Virus record (IMG/VR): IMGVR_UViG_3300019754_000016
Coordinates: 1-27,498 of that record
Source: a virus
DNA: 27,498 nt
Strand: one strand, 5' to 3'
The position numbers were made by a program, and so were the translations under genes. A model generated the notes under the pieces. It was given only the letters and a program-made list of their open reading frames with translations, had not been told where the DNA came from and searched no databases. Within the stretch, counting starts at the first letter, position 1. Each line of letters starts with the position of its first letter. Positions 6,095 to 13,347 of this stretch are shown in pieces.

Positions 6095-6866
6095 AGTAAT
6101 TTGTGATAAATATCTCTCTCACTTTTTTACTACTTTTACTTGCAAGTGTGTATCTAACCTCACTACTCTCTACTATTTTAAAATCTTTGTATAAATCGCG
6201 TATATAGGGCGTATCGTTGTAAGATAGTAGAAACTTACCTTTTATCTCTTTTAACGCAAAATATAGCCTATTGTGGTCATTTAAATCAAACTCTCTTACA
6301 TTTTTATAATAACTTTCTGTGCCTACATAGGGAGGGTCACAATAAAAGAAAGAGATCTCTTTGTCATATTCTTTGATGAGCTTTTCAAAGTCAAGATTTT
6401 CTATAGTTACCCTCTTCAACCTTTGTGACCATTTTGTGAAATCTTTGTTTAAATCTCTTGGTTTTCTGCTCTTTGCATTCATAGCGAAATGAGTGCCTTT
6501 AGAACCAAATGATTGAGTAAGCTGGTAGAAATAAAAGCTTGCTTTTTCTATGTTGTTTTTTGGCTTATATGTACCATTTAAGATATAGCTAAAAATCTTT
6601 CTACTTACAAATAAACCATTGAGATATTTTTGTAATAGTTTGGGATTTTTTCTTATGGTTCTGTGTAAGTTAATGAGTTGACTATTGTAGTCGTTTACTA
6701 CTTCTCTGTAACTAGCTCTTGTAGGTAACTCTTTTGCATATAGCACATTTAACGCACCGCCAAATACTTCGATGAAGAGATCGTGATTATCGGGTATGAG
6801 TCCTACTATCTCTTTTGATAGTTTAGATTTACCGCCAACCCACCCGTGCGGTGGTTTTAATGTCAT
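6093..6866 (-). CDS. D12-class N6-adenine DNA methyltransferase (second copy)
   Basis: Protein of 257 aa. GWVGGKSKLSKEIVGLIP is the N-terminal AdoMet-binding segment, LFIEVFGGALNVLYAK is motif I, and FFYCDPPYVGTESYY carries the DPPY active site (Asp177 to Tyr180). LTQSFGSKGTHFAMNAKSRKP in the middle is typical of Dam/DpnM-type enzymes, and the C-terminal part ends in a conserved EIFITNY strand. It is complete for the D12 family (about 250-290 aa). It is convergent with the 79-aa gene and is the first minus-strand gene beyond the tail operon's lipoprotein, separated from it by an inverted repeat at 6913-6953. An orphan methyltransferase role, protecting element DNA, is most likely. Confidence 0.9.
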   Translation of the reverse strand: MTLKPPHGWVGGKSKLSKEIVGLIPDNHDLFIEVFGGALNVLYAKELPTRASYREVVNDYNSQLINLHRTIRKNPKLLQKYLNGLFVSRKIFSYILNGTYKPKNNIEKASFYFYQLTQSFGSKGTHFAMNAKSRKPRDLNKDFTKWSQRLKRVTIENLDFEKLIKEYDKEISFFYCDPPYVGTESYYKNVREFDLNDHNRLYFALKEIKGKFLLSYNDTPYIRDLYKDFKIVESSEVRYTLASKSSKKVREIFITNY

Positions 6867-6912
6867 TTTGTTGATTTTTTCTCCCTTTTTATTTTTTTAT
6901 TGTATTGTCTCT

Positions 6913-6953
6913 TCGCTGGTTAGGTGGGAGGTAGAAGTTTCCCTAACCAGCGA
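6913..6953. terminator. Inverted repeat downstream of the tail operon
   Basis: TCGCTGGTTAGG (6913-6924) and CCTAACCAGCGA (6942-6953) form a perfect 12-bp stem around 17 bases, just after the stop codon of the minus-strand lipoprotein gene. It probably marks the 3' end of the long tail operon, although no T-tract follows. A protein-binding site is the alternative. Confidence 0.5.
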
Positions 6954-6956
6954 CTA

Positions 6957-7373
6957 CTATATCAAGCGACTAAAGCTAATCGCTACCTCTTTGGCACTAT
7001 CACATACCTTATCTGTACATGTAGACTCTGTCGTATTACTATCACACACATTATCGGCTATTTTCTGAAAGCTATCTGGGGACAAGAAGACTCCACCACC
7101 ACAATCAAAGTTCTCTCCATTTTCTGAAGCTGTCTCATCCGACTCACTCATCGTCTCTTCTTGTACAAAAGAAAAACTATAGCTATTATTATCCCCATTT
7201 GTGTTGATAAGCACTGCACCAGCACCTAAAGTATTGGTAGTTACTACTGTTGTAGTTGTGACTGTTTTTGGTGTCTCTTCTACTACTTCTTTTACTGTAG
7301 TACCACTAGAACCACAGCCAACTACCATAAACCCCAATGCTATAACCATAATTAACATCATAAATTTACGCAT
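6957..7373 (-). CDS. Predicted lipoprotein at the end of the tail operon
   Basis: Protein of 138 aa. MRKFMMLIMVIALGFMVVGC is a lipoprotein signal peptide with lipobox VVGC (Cys20). A Thr/Val-rich extended segment follows (TVTTTTVVTT), then an acidic Ser/Glu stretch and a C-terminal part with four cysteines (DCGGG, NVCDS, STCTD, KVCDS) that could form disulfides in the periplasm. It is preceded by AGGAG and overlaps the 99-aa gene by 8 bases, so it is cotranscribed with the tail genes. Lipoproteins at the edge of tail or lysogeny modules sometimes act in surface exclusion, lysis or immunity, but nothing here decides between these. No family recognised. Confidence 0.7.
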   Translation of the reverse strand: MRKFMMLIMVIALGFMVVGCGSSGTTVKEVVEETPKTVTTTTVVTTNTLGAGAVLINTNGDNNSYSFSFVQEETMSESDETASENGENFDCGGGVFLSPDSFQKIADNVCDSNTTESTCTDKVCDSAKEVAISFSRLI

Positions 7374-7665
7374 AATTCTCTCCTAAACGAATATTAATAT
7401 TAATGTTTTTTTCTTCTTTACAAACACCATCAGAAAAATGATGAGTTGTACTTTCATCTCCAGTAACAATATTTACTTTACCACTTCTGATTCTTGATAC
7501 AAAATCACAAACATCACAAAGCTCTTGTTCTGTCAATTTTGCTTTAAACTCTGCACTTGTATCTTTAAATGGTTTCCCATAAGTACGCAAAACAATCTCA
7601 TGTTTCTTGTGGTTTGGTGCAAATGACTTTACATCAACTTCACTATGTATACTTTTTTGATTCAT
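7366..7665 (-). CDS. Hypothetical protein (99 aa) downstream of gpD
   Basis: The ATG at 7665 is chosen because AGGAG lies 6 bases upstream; an in-frame extension to 7725 would overlap the gpD stop region without an RBS. The protein starts MNQKSIHSEVDVKSFAPNHK, contains an ELCDVCDF CxxC-like pair and ends in INIRLGENYA. It has no signal peptide or membrane segment. It lies between the late control protein D gene and the lipoprotein gene in the same minus-strand operon. Not recognised; a tail accessory or regulatory role is possible only by position. Confidence 0.6.
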   Translation of the reverse strand: MNQKSIHSEVDVKSFAPNHKKHEIVLRTYGKPFKDTSAEFKAKLTEQELCDVCDFVSRIRSGKVNIVTGDESTTHHFSDGVCKEEKNININIRLGENYA

Positions 7666-7678
7666 ACTATCTCCTAAA

Positions 7679-8614
7679 TTAAATTTTAAAATTTTCAAAT
7701 TGCACGCTGACAGTCCAACCGCCACCTCGTGTATATCTGTGTGTAGCTGACTCTATAGAATAGATGTCATCATCCTCATTTTCAAATGTGTTTATTAACT
7801 TAAGTCTAGTTCCTGCATAGATCTTTTGACCAAAGTATTCTAAATCCCCACTTACCGTTCCTCTCTTTGCTACATCTAACTTTGCCTTTCCCTTTAGTTT
7901 TGCCTCCTCTTCATTTTTGCAAACACAGTTAACTTTTAATACGGGTTCACCTTTGTCTATACCTACCTTTACCCGTTCTGCTATCTTCCTATCATAGAAG
8001 CTGACTTCACACGACTTAAACTGTGTTTTTGTTGAAAACTTTACAGTGATATGGGAACATTTTGAAGCGTCTATGGTGTAGAGAGGTAAAGCCTCAATAT
8101 TTTTATTTACGAAGAAAACTACTCCGTCTTTGATAGAAAAGAGAACATTGTGCTGTTGAGCTAATCTATCTAAAAACTGAACATCACTCTCATCTGTTTG
8201 ATAGATAGATTCTACTTCTTGATCTTCTGTCTCAAACTTGACTTTATGACCTAGCCTCCCTGATACGAGATTGACTATCCCTGACAAAGTAGTCATTTGA
8301 TAATTTTGAGAGCGTTTGAGTTTTTGGCTTTGGTTGAACTCCACGCCTGTTGCTGTAAATGATAGATTTTTGTTATTTCTTCTTGTTACAGATTGTAGGT
8401 GAAAAGTACCGCAGTCCATATACTCATCTAAATCATTAAACAATTCAAGCGTTACAACTGTACCAGCCTTAGGTCTAGGTACATTGGGTAAAACTTCTAC
8501 AGATATCTGGTCGCTTTTTGTTCCTGCTTTGTCATAGAAATTTATAGAGACTATTTGGCTCTGGTCAAAGACAACACCATCTAGTGTTATTACCGCCCAA
8601 CTTTTTACTACCAT
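7679..8614 (-). CDS. D: Phage late control protein D-like baseplate hub protein (P2 gpD family)
   Basis: Protein of 311 aa (P2 gpD is about 387). The N-terminal region contains FYDKAGTKSDQISVEV, typical of the first beta-barrel domain of gpD/gp27-like hub proteins. QTDESDVQFLDRLAQQHNVLF matches the family signature (e.SDweFLqrlA...g). The C-terminal IYSIESATHRYTRGGGWTVSVQFE matches the closing strand, where most gpD proteins have HxyspgGw.t...ae. It assembles at the tail base and holds the spike during baseplate assembly. The ATG overlaps the end of gpX. Its place as the last core tail gene after U and X is the standard tail-module order. Confidence 0.88.
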   Translation of the reverse strand: MVVKSWAVITLDGVVFDQSQIVSINFYDKAGTKSDQISVEVLPNVPRPKAGTVVTLELFNDLDEYMDCGTFHLQSVTRRNNKNLSFTATGVEFNQSQKLKRSQNYQMTTLSGIVNLVSGRLGHKVKFETEDQEVESIYQTDESDVQFLDRLAQQHNVLFSIKDGVVFFVNKNIEALPLYTIDASKCSHITVKFSTKTQFKSCEVSFYDRKIAERVKVGIDKGEPVLKVNCVCKNEEEAKLKGKAKLDVAKRGTVSGDLEYFGQKIYAGTRLKLINTFENEDDDIYSIESATHRYTRGGGWTVSVQFENFKI

Positions 8615-8823
8615 AGAGTATCTTTCTCTTTTTTGACTGTTATTGTAGTTTTGCGTGACTCTACAGGCAAAGATACTAAAGTACCTGCTTTGAGTACTAG
8701 AGGTAGCTTTGATAGATGTATATTTGAAGCCAAAACTTGAGGTAACATATCTAAAGAACCATAGTGATCTAATGTAATCAAATCTATCCTATCATCCTCT
8801 TTACAGCTATACAAGTTCACCAT
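8608..8823 (-). CDS. X: Tail protein X (LysM-like)
   Basis: Protein of 71 aa, the size of P2 gpX (67 aa). DRIDLITLDHYGSLDMLPQVLASN followed by LPLVLKAGTLVSLP is the LysM-like pattern of the family, in which a small domain binds near the tail tip or peptidoglycan. AAAGGAGG precedes the ATG, and the gene overlaps gpU upstream and gpD downstream, so the three are translationally coupled. The short basic C-terminus (TTITVKKEKDTLW) is as expected. Confidence 0.85.
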   Translation of the reverse strand: MVNLYSCKEDDRIDLITLDHYGSLDMLPQVLASNIHLSKLPLVLKAGTLVSLPVESRKTTITVKKEKDTLW

Positions 8824-9271
8824 AGACCTCCTTTAGTTGGAGGTTATAACGCTGTACTGTGAACTCTCCATTTACTTTGAAATTTGACTTTGTAATAGTC
8901 AACCCCTCGATCACTACTTCTAAATCATCGTCTATCGTGGTGAGCCTGATAGGTTCTCTCATCATGAGCATCCATTTAAGAGCTTTTAAGTCATCTATAG
9001 GCTCTGCAACCAATACACCGTCGAGAGTGATATTACGCCCAAATCCTCCACTATCTCCTAATACTTCCTGACCCTTAATAGGCTTATAAGAAGAGAAGCT
9101 TGCTCTTAGTTGCTCTTGTATCTGCTTGAAGTCGTTGTGGTGCATAAAAAAAGGAAACATTCCAAGCTTACCCATAACTGCACCCTGATTACCTACTAGC
9201 TGTGCACCATAGAAAAAAGCATTAGCTACACCCATCAATGCACCTATATCAAAATCGGGTAATTTAACCAC
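8807..9271 (-). CDS. U: Tail protein U (tail terminator or completion)
   Basis: About 154 aa from a GTG at 9271, immediately after the endolysin stop; an upstream start at 9343 would overlap the endolysin by 71 bases, and an ATG at 9235 is an alternative. LGMFPFFMHHNDFKQIQEQL is the gpU opening pattern. GGFGRNITLDGVL, LKALKWMLMMREPIRLTT and NFKVNGEFTVQRYNLQLKEV match the conserved body of P2 gpU (159 aa). An N-terminal extension of about 30 residues before LGMFPFF distinguishes it from P2. gpU caps or completes the tail tube and sheath. In a headless particle this cap could close the end where a head would attach. Confidence 0.82.
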   Translation of the reverse strand: MVKLPDFDIGALMGVANAFFYGAQLVGNQGAVMGKLGMFPFFMHHNDFKQIQEQLRASFSSYKPIKGQEVLGDSGGFGRNITLDGVLVAEPIDDLKALKWMLMMREPIRLTTIDDDLEVVIEGLTITKSNFKVNGEFTVQRYNLQLKEVYGELV

Positions 9272-9272
9272 T

Positions 9273-9833
9273 TTATACCGCCTTAGCCCTATTGACCCAA
9301 CCACGGTAAAAACGGCGGTTTTTGGCTCTGTTCTTGCCCACAAAAGATATAAATTTGTAGTATGCTATTTCTATAAGATCAAACTCTATATCAAACTTCT
9401 TTGCATCGTAGTTATTTAATGCTTTTATCGTGTTTTGACCTATCCAGCCGTCTACTTTAACCCCTATAAGCTTTTGAGCTTTCCTGATAGCTTTTCTAGG
9501 ATTTGTATTTACTCCAAATATGAAAAGCTCATCTGCGATTTTTTGAGAGTGTATAAAGTCTAGTTTCATCTCATCCCAAAATTCGTCTTTATAGAAAGAG
9601 TAGACTTTTCTAGTAAGGTTTTGATTTTTATAGAGTAAGTGAGATGCACGGCTCATCTTGTGTATTTTTAGCATTCTATAGATTTCTCTCCATCCTGACC
9701 ACTTAGGGTGAGCAGTTTGGTAAATGCCAAAATATGTATAACCATTTTCACCAGCGTTTTTATGTAAAACATTTAGAGGATTGTCAAACTCTAATGCCTT
9801 TAGTTCATCCATACTTTTTATAAAATTTGCCAT
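9273..9833 (-). CDS. Endolysin: GH108-like muramidase with C-terminal peptidoglycan-binding region
   Basis: Protein of 186 aa, no signal peptide. The N-terminus ALEFDNPLNVLHKNAGENGY followed by TYFGIYQ resembles the GH108/TtsA start, where a catalytic Glu in an EGGY motif is followed by GGxTxxGI; Glu15 is the candidate, though the EGG motif itself is changed. NPRKAIRKAQKLIGVKVDGWIGQNTIKAL matches the PG_binding_3-type region that accompanies GH108, and FYRGWVNRA is typical of its end. It lies between the nuclease and gpU genes, with GGAGG before the ATG. Without a signal peptide it would need the holin-like protein for release; the spanins then open the outer membrane. Degraded motif I makes the enzyme class less certain than the lytic role. 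Confidence 0.65.
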   Translation of the reverse strand: MANFIKSMDELKALEFDNPLNVLHKNAGENGYTYFGIYQTAHPKWSGWREIYRMLKIHKMSRASHLLYKNQNLTRKVYSFYKDEFWDEMKLDFIHSQKIADELFIFGVNTNPRKAIRKAQKLIGVKVDGWIGQNTIKALNNYDAKKFDIEFDLIEIAYYKFISFVGKNRAKNRRFYRGWVNRAKAV

Positions 9834-10334
9834 CTATTTACCTCCTCTAGCATAGATACCTCTACGCTCTAAGTGTGCTTGTTTAGATGCTTCTAGGAGA
9901 AAGGCTTTTCTTTTTGGGTGTAGTAGATTGTTTGGGTATTGGACTGCTAAGCCGTTGCGGATTAGTAAGAAGTTAATATCCTTTAGGTACACCAGCTCTC
10001 TATCATATATATCTAGTTTGTAGCTGTGGTACTGCACTTTTTTACCTAGTACTCTTTTCTTTACAAATCTATGAGCATCCCAACCTAGACGGAGTACATC
10101 GCTTACAGTATGCTTCTCTCTTGGGTGTATGTTTTTTAGTGTTTCTAGCTGTTTAAAGACTCTGTGGTTCATCTTTGTTTCAAAGGTATCTAGTCCTACT
10201 AGTCTGACTTTTACCACTTTGCCGTTTTGTTTTTTGAGCATCATTGTGTCACCATCTATCACGGTTACTATTTTGCCGTTTTCCCATGCGTTTAATGAGA
10301 GAGTGAGTGCTAATATCAATAATATTTTTTTCAT
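9834..10334 (-). CDS. Secreted thermonuclease-family (SNase-like) nuclease
   Basis: Protein of 166 aa. MKKILLILALTLSLNAWENG is a signal peptide with likely cleavage after LNA. The mature part has the SNase OB fold signatures: VTVIDGDTMML, VRLVGLDTFETK (usual form RLxGIDxPE, with the Pro replaced by Phe), YHSYKLDIYDRELVYL holding the catalytic-type Arg, and NGLAVQYPN. These calcium-dependent enzymes cut DNA and RNA in the periplasm or outside the cell. Its place in a tail and lysis operon is unusual: it could degrade host nucleic acid during lysis, lower viscosity or act as a co-released toxin. The ATG overlaps the stop of the preceding 35-aa ORF, and GGAGG lies just upstream. Confidence 0.8.
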   Translation of the reverse strand: MKKILLILALTLSLNAWENGKIVTVIDGDTMMLKKQNGKVVKVRLVGLDTFETKMNHRVFKQLETLKNIHPREKHTVSDVLRLGWDAHRFVKKRVLGKKVQYHSYKLDIYDRELVYLKDINFLLIRNGLAVQYPNNLLHPKRKAFLLEASKQAHLERRGIYARGGK

Positions 10335-10438
10335 ACTGCAGTACCTCCATCAATGGCGATGCGATATCTATATCTACTACCTTTTAGTACTTCACTATCT
10401 TTTAGTAACCATTTGAATAGCTCTTTTAACTTTTTCAT
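10331..10438 (-). CDS. Small hypothetical protein (35 aa) between tape measure and nuclease
   Basis: An ATG at 10438 has a strong AAGGAG 7 bases upstream, and the TGA overlaps the nuclease ATG, so it is well placed for translation. The product is basic, MKKLKELFKWLLKDSEVLKG then a YRYRIAIDGG-like tail. The first 18 residues could form an amphipathic helix. The 3' half is encoded by a copy of the dispersed 39-bp repeat family (10341-10370), meaning the C-terminus may come from repeat insertion. No family recognised. Confidence 0.55.
   Translation of the reverse strand: MKKLKELFKWLLKDSEVLKGSRYRYRIAIDGGTAV
10341..10370. repeat. Dispersed copy of the 39-bp repeat family
   Basis: GTACCTCCATCAATGGCGAT (10341-10360), then GCGATATCTA. 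The first part matches the hairpin at 6070-6091 with few mismatches. ATGGCGATGCGATATCTA matches the tandem units at 5701 and 5740. The copy lies inside the 35-aa ORF. Confidence 0.65.
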
Positions 10439-10453
10439 CTATGCTCCTTTGAT

Positions 10454-12790
10454 TTAACTAGCTACATCTTGTAGCTGTGTATCTTGCTCTGTGTGTTTTG
10501 CTTCTCTTTGGATTCGTTGCAAAACTTGTGATAGTTCGTGTGGATCTACTTTCCCATCCTGTGCCGTCACATTTATGGTGTTGTTGAATGTTTGGTGCGT
10601 TTGTTGGTTGTTGTTATTTGTTGTTTGGGCTTTAGCATCGTTAATGCCTTGTTGGGTTATATCTCCAACGCTTGGAATGGATGCTGGAGAGATTCCCGTT
10701 TTCATTTGACTTGCTAAAGTATCTATAGGCTTTATTCCGTTGTGGTGTAGTGTTTTTTTTGTCGGGTCAAATAGTGCATTATTAGCTGGTGTTTGTAGAG
10801 CTTTTGGTATATTCTTTTGACGCTCTTCTACTGTCTTACCCCCATCATTTTTACCACTAGAAAAGAAGCCTGTAACCTTTTTGATGCTGTTTTGGATTTT
10901 GTCTACTTTGGCAGTAAACCAAGCTAATTTGGTTTCTATATTTAGCATTAGACTATCCCAAGCAGTTTTTATAGTGTTGATGGGTTTCATAACTATAGAG
11001 GTTATGCCACTCCAAGCGGTGATAAAATTTGTTTTTATACCACTTAATAGATTATTAAAGAATGTTTTTGTAGTGCCAAAAGCAGTTTTTATACTACTCC
11101 AAGCATTACTGAAAGTCATTTTTATATCATTCCACCATTCACCATAAAATGTTTTTAGAAGAGTCCAATTATCCATTATTAGATAAACACCTCCAGCGAT
11201 AGTAGCTATACCTGCGATAGCCAAGATGACAGGAGAAGCAAGGACAGCTAATCCAGCACCAAGGACACCAACTCCTGTACCAACTAGAGTCGCGACTAGA
11301 CCAAAAGCCATAAGCCCAACTGTGGCTACACCTATAGCTACACCAACGCCATATAATCCTGCTGATAGTTTTGGGTTTTCTTTAGCCCAAGACTGCATAT
11401 TATTTACACCGTTTGTAACTATCTGTATAAAACTTTTAAGTGGTGGGAGTAGTTGAGATGACATAGTAATAGCCAAACCACTAACTGCTGATTTCATAAT
11501 AGTAAATTGACCAGATACTGTATTGAGTCTATCTTTAGCCATTCTCTCTGCATCATTATTGACATTTAAAACATAACTTGTATATTCTTCTATCTCTTTT
11601 CTACCTTTGCCAAGTAATATATTTGCACTTGGAGCTGCATCACTTCCAAAGATATTTTTTAAAGCCATTGCCCTTTGTGCTGATGAGTATTTTTTGAGTT
11701 TTAGATTTGTATTAATCTGACCGATGATGTCGTAGAGAGGTTTCATATTTCCATCTTTACCCCACACTTTTACATCTAAATCATTTAGAGACTCACCCGC
11801 TTTTTTGGGTGGTGCTGTGAGGTTACGAGTCATTATCCCATAATGTCTACCAGCCTGACCATTCTTTATACCCTCTCCACCGAGAAGACCCATAATAGCC
11901 AAGGCTTCAGGAAGAGCTTTTCTACCACGATGCTCTTTATTTGCAGTTGATGGTAAAGCATATTTGAGAGCTTCACCCAATGCAACTACATCTGTATTTT
12001 CTGATGTTACTGTACGAGCTATCATATCAGCCACATAGCCCATCTCTGATTTTTTATATTTTGATGCACCCAATACATCTGATCCAATGTCTGAAGCAGT
12101 TTTTAAATCAACCTCTCCAATAGTACCTAGAGATAAAATACCACTCATGCTTTTATCTATCTCTTTTGGACTAAAACCAGCCTTTGATAAATACTTCTGA
12201 CCTACTGCTACCTCTGACATCGTCCACTCTGTAGATGAACCTAGTCTTAAAGCTGTCTCTTTTAGAAGAGGGAGGTCTTTAATATATTTTTTATCTGTGA
12301 TTGCCTCTACATTCTTAACTGCTTGCTCAAACTTCACCGCTTCATATAGAGGCATAGCTAGAGGTGCTACAGCCATCGCTGTACCTATCACAGAGCCTGC
12401 TGATATATTTCTCTTACCTCTCTTTGCATTATTCCTTTGATTACCAGCATTTTGACGAGAGTGATAAGCAGTTTGTTCTGCCTCTCTCCTTATAGCTGTC
12501 ATATCTTTTCTGGCTTCTTTTAACGAATTACGACTTGTTTTTATATCTAGCTTTATTGGGTTAGCTGATATCTTTGCTGATTGGCTTCTTATCTTTCCTA
12601 AGTGATTTTCTAGGCTAGTGAGATTTCTTTTAAGAAGAGGAAACTTAGTGGCTTTTAGTAGATCTATCTTCTCTACTGTTTTGGCGTATTTGTGTAGCTT
12701 GTTTACAGATACTTGTAGAAAACCTGCCCCCTTTATAGCAGAGCTCATAACCATATTTATACTAAGTGATTGGTCTCTAGCTGATGCCAT
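10454..12790 (-). CDS. T: Tail tape measure protein
   Basis: About 778 aa from the ATG at 12790, chosen for AAGGGG 7 bases upstream; an in-frame start at 12814 adds 8 residues. The N-terminal ~130 residues are charged and helical. A TP901-type core follows (about residues 150-420), with FSPKEIDKSMSGILSLGTIGEVD, ARTVTSENTDVVALGEAL and MGLLGGEGIKNGQAG typical of P2-like tape measures. A long hydrophobic Gly/Ala segment spans about residues 482-540. The C-terminus is rich in Gln and Asn. The length is close to P2 gpT (815 aa), so the tail should be similar to P2, on the order of 110-135 nm by the usual length relation. It sets tail length, and the hydrophobic part is thought to enter the target membrane. 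Confidence 0.9.
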   Translation of the reverse strand: MASARDQSLSINMVMSSAIKGAGFLQVSVNKLHKYAKTVEKIDLLKATKFPLLKRNLTSLENHLGKIRSQSAKISANPIKLDIKTSRNSLKEARKDMTAIRREAEQTAYHSRQNAGNQRNNAKRGKRNISAGSVIGTAMAVAPLAMPLYEAVKFEQAVKNVEAITDKKYIKDLPLLKETALRLGSSTEWTMSEVAVGQKYLSKAGFSPKEIDKSMSGILSLGTIGEVDLKTASDIGSDVLGASKYKKSEMGYVADMIARTVTSENTDVVALGEALKYALPSTANKEHRGRKALPEALAIMGLLGGEGIKNGQAGRHYGIMTRNLTAPPKKAGESLNDLDVKVWGKDGNMKPLYDIIGQINTNLKLKKYSSAQRAMALKNIFGSDAAPSANILLGKGRKEIEEYTSYVLNVNNDAERMAKDRLNTVSGQFTIMKSAVSGLAITMSSQLLPPLKSFIQIVTNGVNNMQSWAKENPKLSAGLYGVGVAIGVATVGLMAFGLVATLVGTGVGVLGAGLAVLASPVILAIAGIATIAGGVYLIMDNWTLLKTFYGEWWNDIKMTFSNAWSSIKTAFGTTKTFFNNLLSGIKTNFITAWSGITSIVMKPINTIKTAWDSLMLNIETKLAWFTAKVDKIQNSIKKVTGFFSSGKNDGGKTVEERQKNIPKALQTPANNALFDPTKKTLHHNGIKPIDTLASQMKTGISPASIPSVGDITQQGINDAKAQTTNNNNQQTHQTFNNTINVTAQDGKVDPHELSQVLQRIQREAKHTEQDTQLQDVAS

Positions 12791-12882
12791 AAATTCCCCT
12801 TTTAATATTTTCAAACAATCTTATGAGATAAGACTCTGTGAAACTATTGCAGCACGGTCACACTTTTATTCTCTCGATAAGT

Positions 12883-12906
12883 CACAAGAGACTTTTGTCT
12901 CTTGTG
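12883..12906. terminator. Perfect 10-bp hairpin between the HU-like gene and the tape measure gene
   Basis: CACAAGAGAC, loop TTTT, GTCTCTTGTG just downstream of the HU-like stop on the minus strand. A T-tract is absent, so it may attenuate rather than stop transcription into the tape measure gene, or stabilise the upstream mRNA. The surrounding gap (12791-12913) holds no convincing gene; a second small stem, CTTAT/ATAAG, lies around 12820-12832. Confidence 0.5.
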
Positions 12907-12913
12907 TCGCACA

Positions 12914-13279
12914 TTAGATAGATACAGGTGCGTTGAGTGCGTCGAGTAGACTATCACTTGAGTTGAAACCGATGTGAAAACCAGCTGGTGCGTTGTGTGT
13001 AGTGTAAGTGCGTGGCAAGAAAGTACCTGGATTTGCAGGATCTTCCACAAGTTTGTTTGGTACTTTGTAAGCTCTAGCTTGATGCTGTCTAATTTCAAGC
13101 GTTCCAAGACCTTGTACTTTTACACCTTTTCCTGATGCAAGAGCTGCGATACTCAAATCTGATGCTACATCAAGGATTTGATCAACGGCTGTTTTCGTTA
13201 CTGTAATGCCTCTAGCTGTCAACTCTGCATGTACTGCTTCTCTAGCTTCTTGTTCATTTACTGTGTTTAATGCGTCCAT
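12914..13279 (-). CDS. HU/IHF-like DNA-binding protein in the tail operon
   Basis: About 121 aa from the ATG at 13279 (GGAGG 5 bases upstream; a TTG at 13291 is less likely). The sequence AVDQILDVASDLSIAALASG followed by KGVKVQGLGTLEIRQHQARA matches the HU/IHF fold: two helices, then the G.V.l.GlGtf.v..r.aR strands. After the arm region a Pro-rich loop (VEDPANPGTFLPRTYTTHNA) and PAGFHIGF close the fold. It is longer than normal HU (about 90 aa). HU-like proteins bend DNA, but here the gene sits between the E/E' chaperone and tape measure, where a structural or assembly protein would be expected. It may be a repurposed tail protein or a DNA-binding regulator made late. Confidence 0.65.
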   Translation of the reverse strand: MDALNTVNEQEAREAVHAELTARGITVTKTAVDQILDVASDLSIAALASGKGVKVQGLGTLEIRQHQARAYKVPNKLVEDPANPGTFLPRTYTTHNAPAGFHIGFNSSDSLLDALNAPVSI

Positions 13280-13322
13280 ATTTTCCTCCAAGGAAATAAA
13301 ATATTTTTTACAGCTTTGCCAA

Positions 13323-13338
13323 CCTAAATAAATTTAGG
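13323..13338. other. Small hairpin after the E' frame
   Basis: CCTAAA, loop TAAA, TTTAGG, located between the E' stop codon (13348) and the HU-like gene. AT-rich stem of 6 bp; possibly a weak mRNA 3' structure. Confidence 0.3.
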
Positions 13339-13347
13339 AGATTTTTG

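Noticed and set aside
12844-13107. 87-codon minus-strand ORF overlapping the HU-like gene
   Set aside because: Different frame from the HU-like protein, no RBS and no recognised motif; the HU-like frame explains the region.
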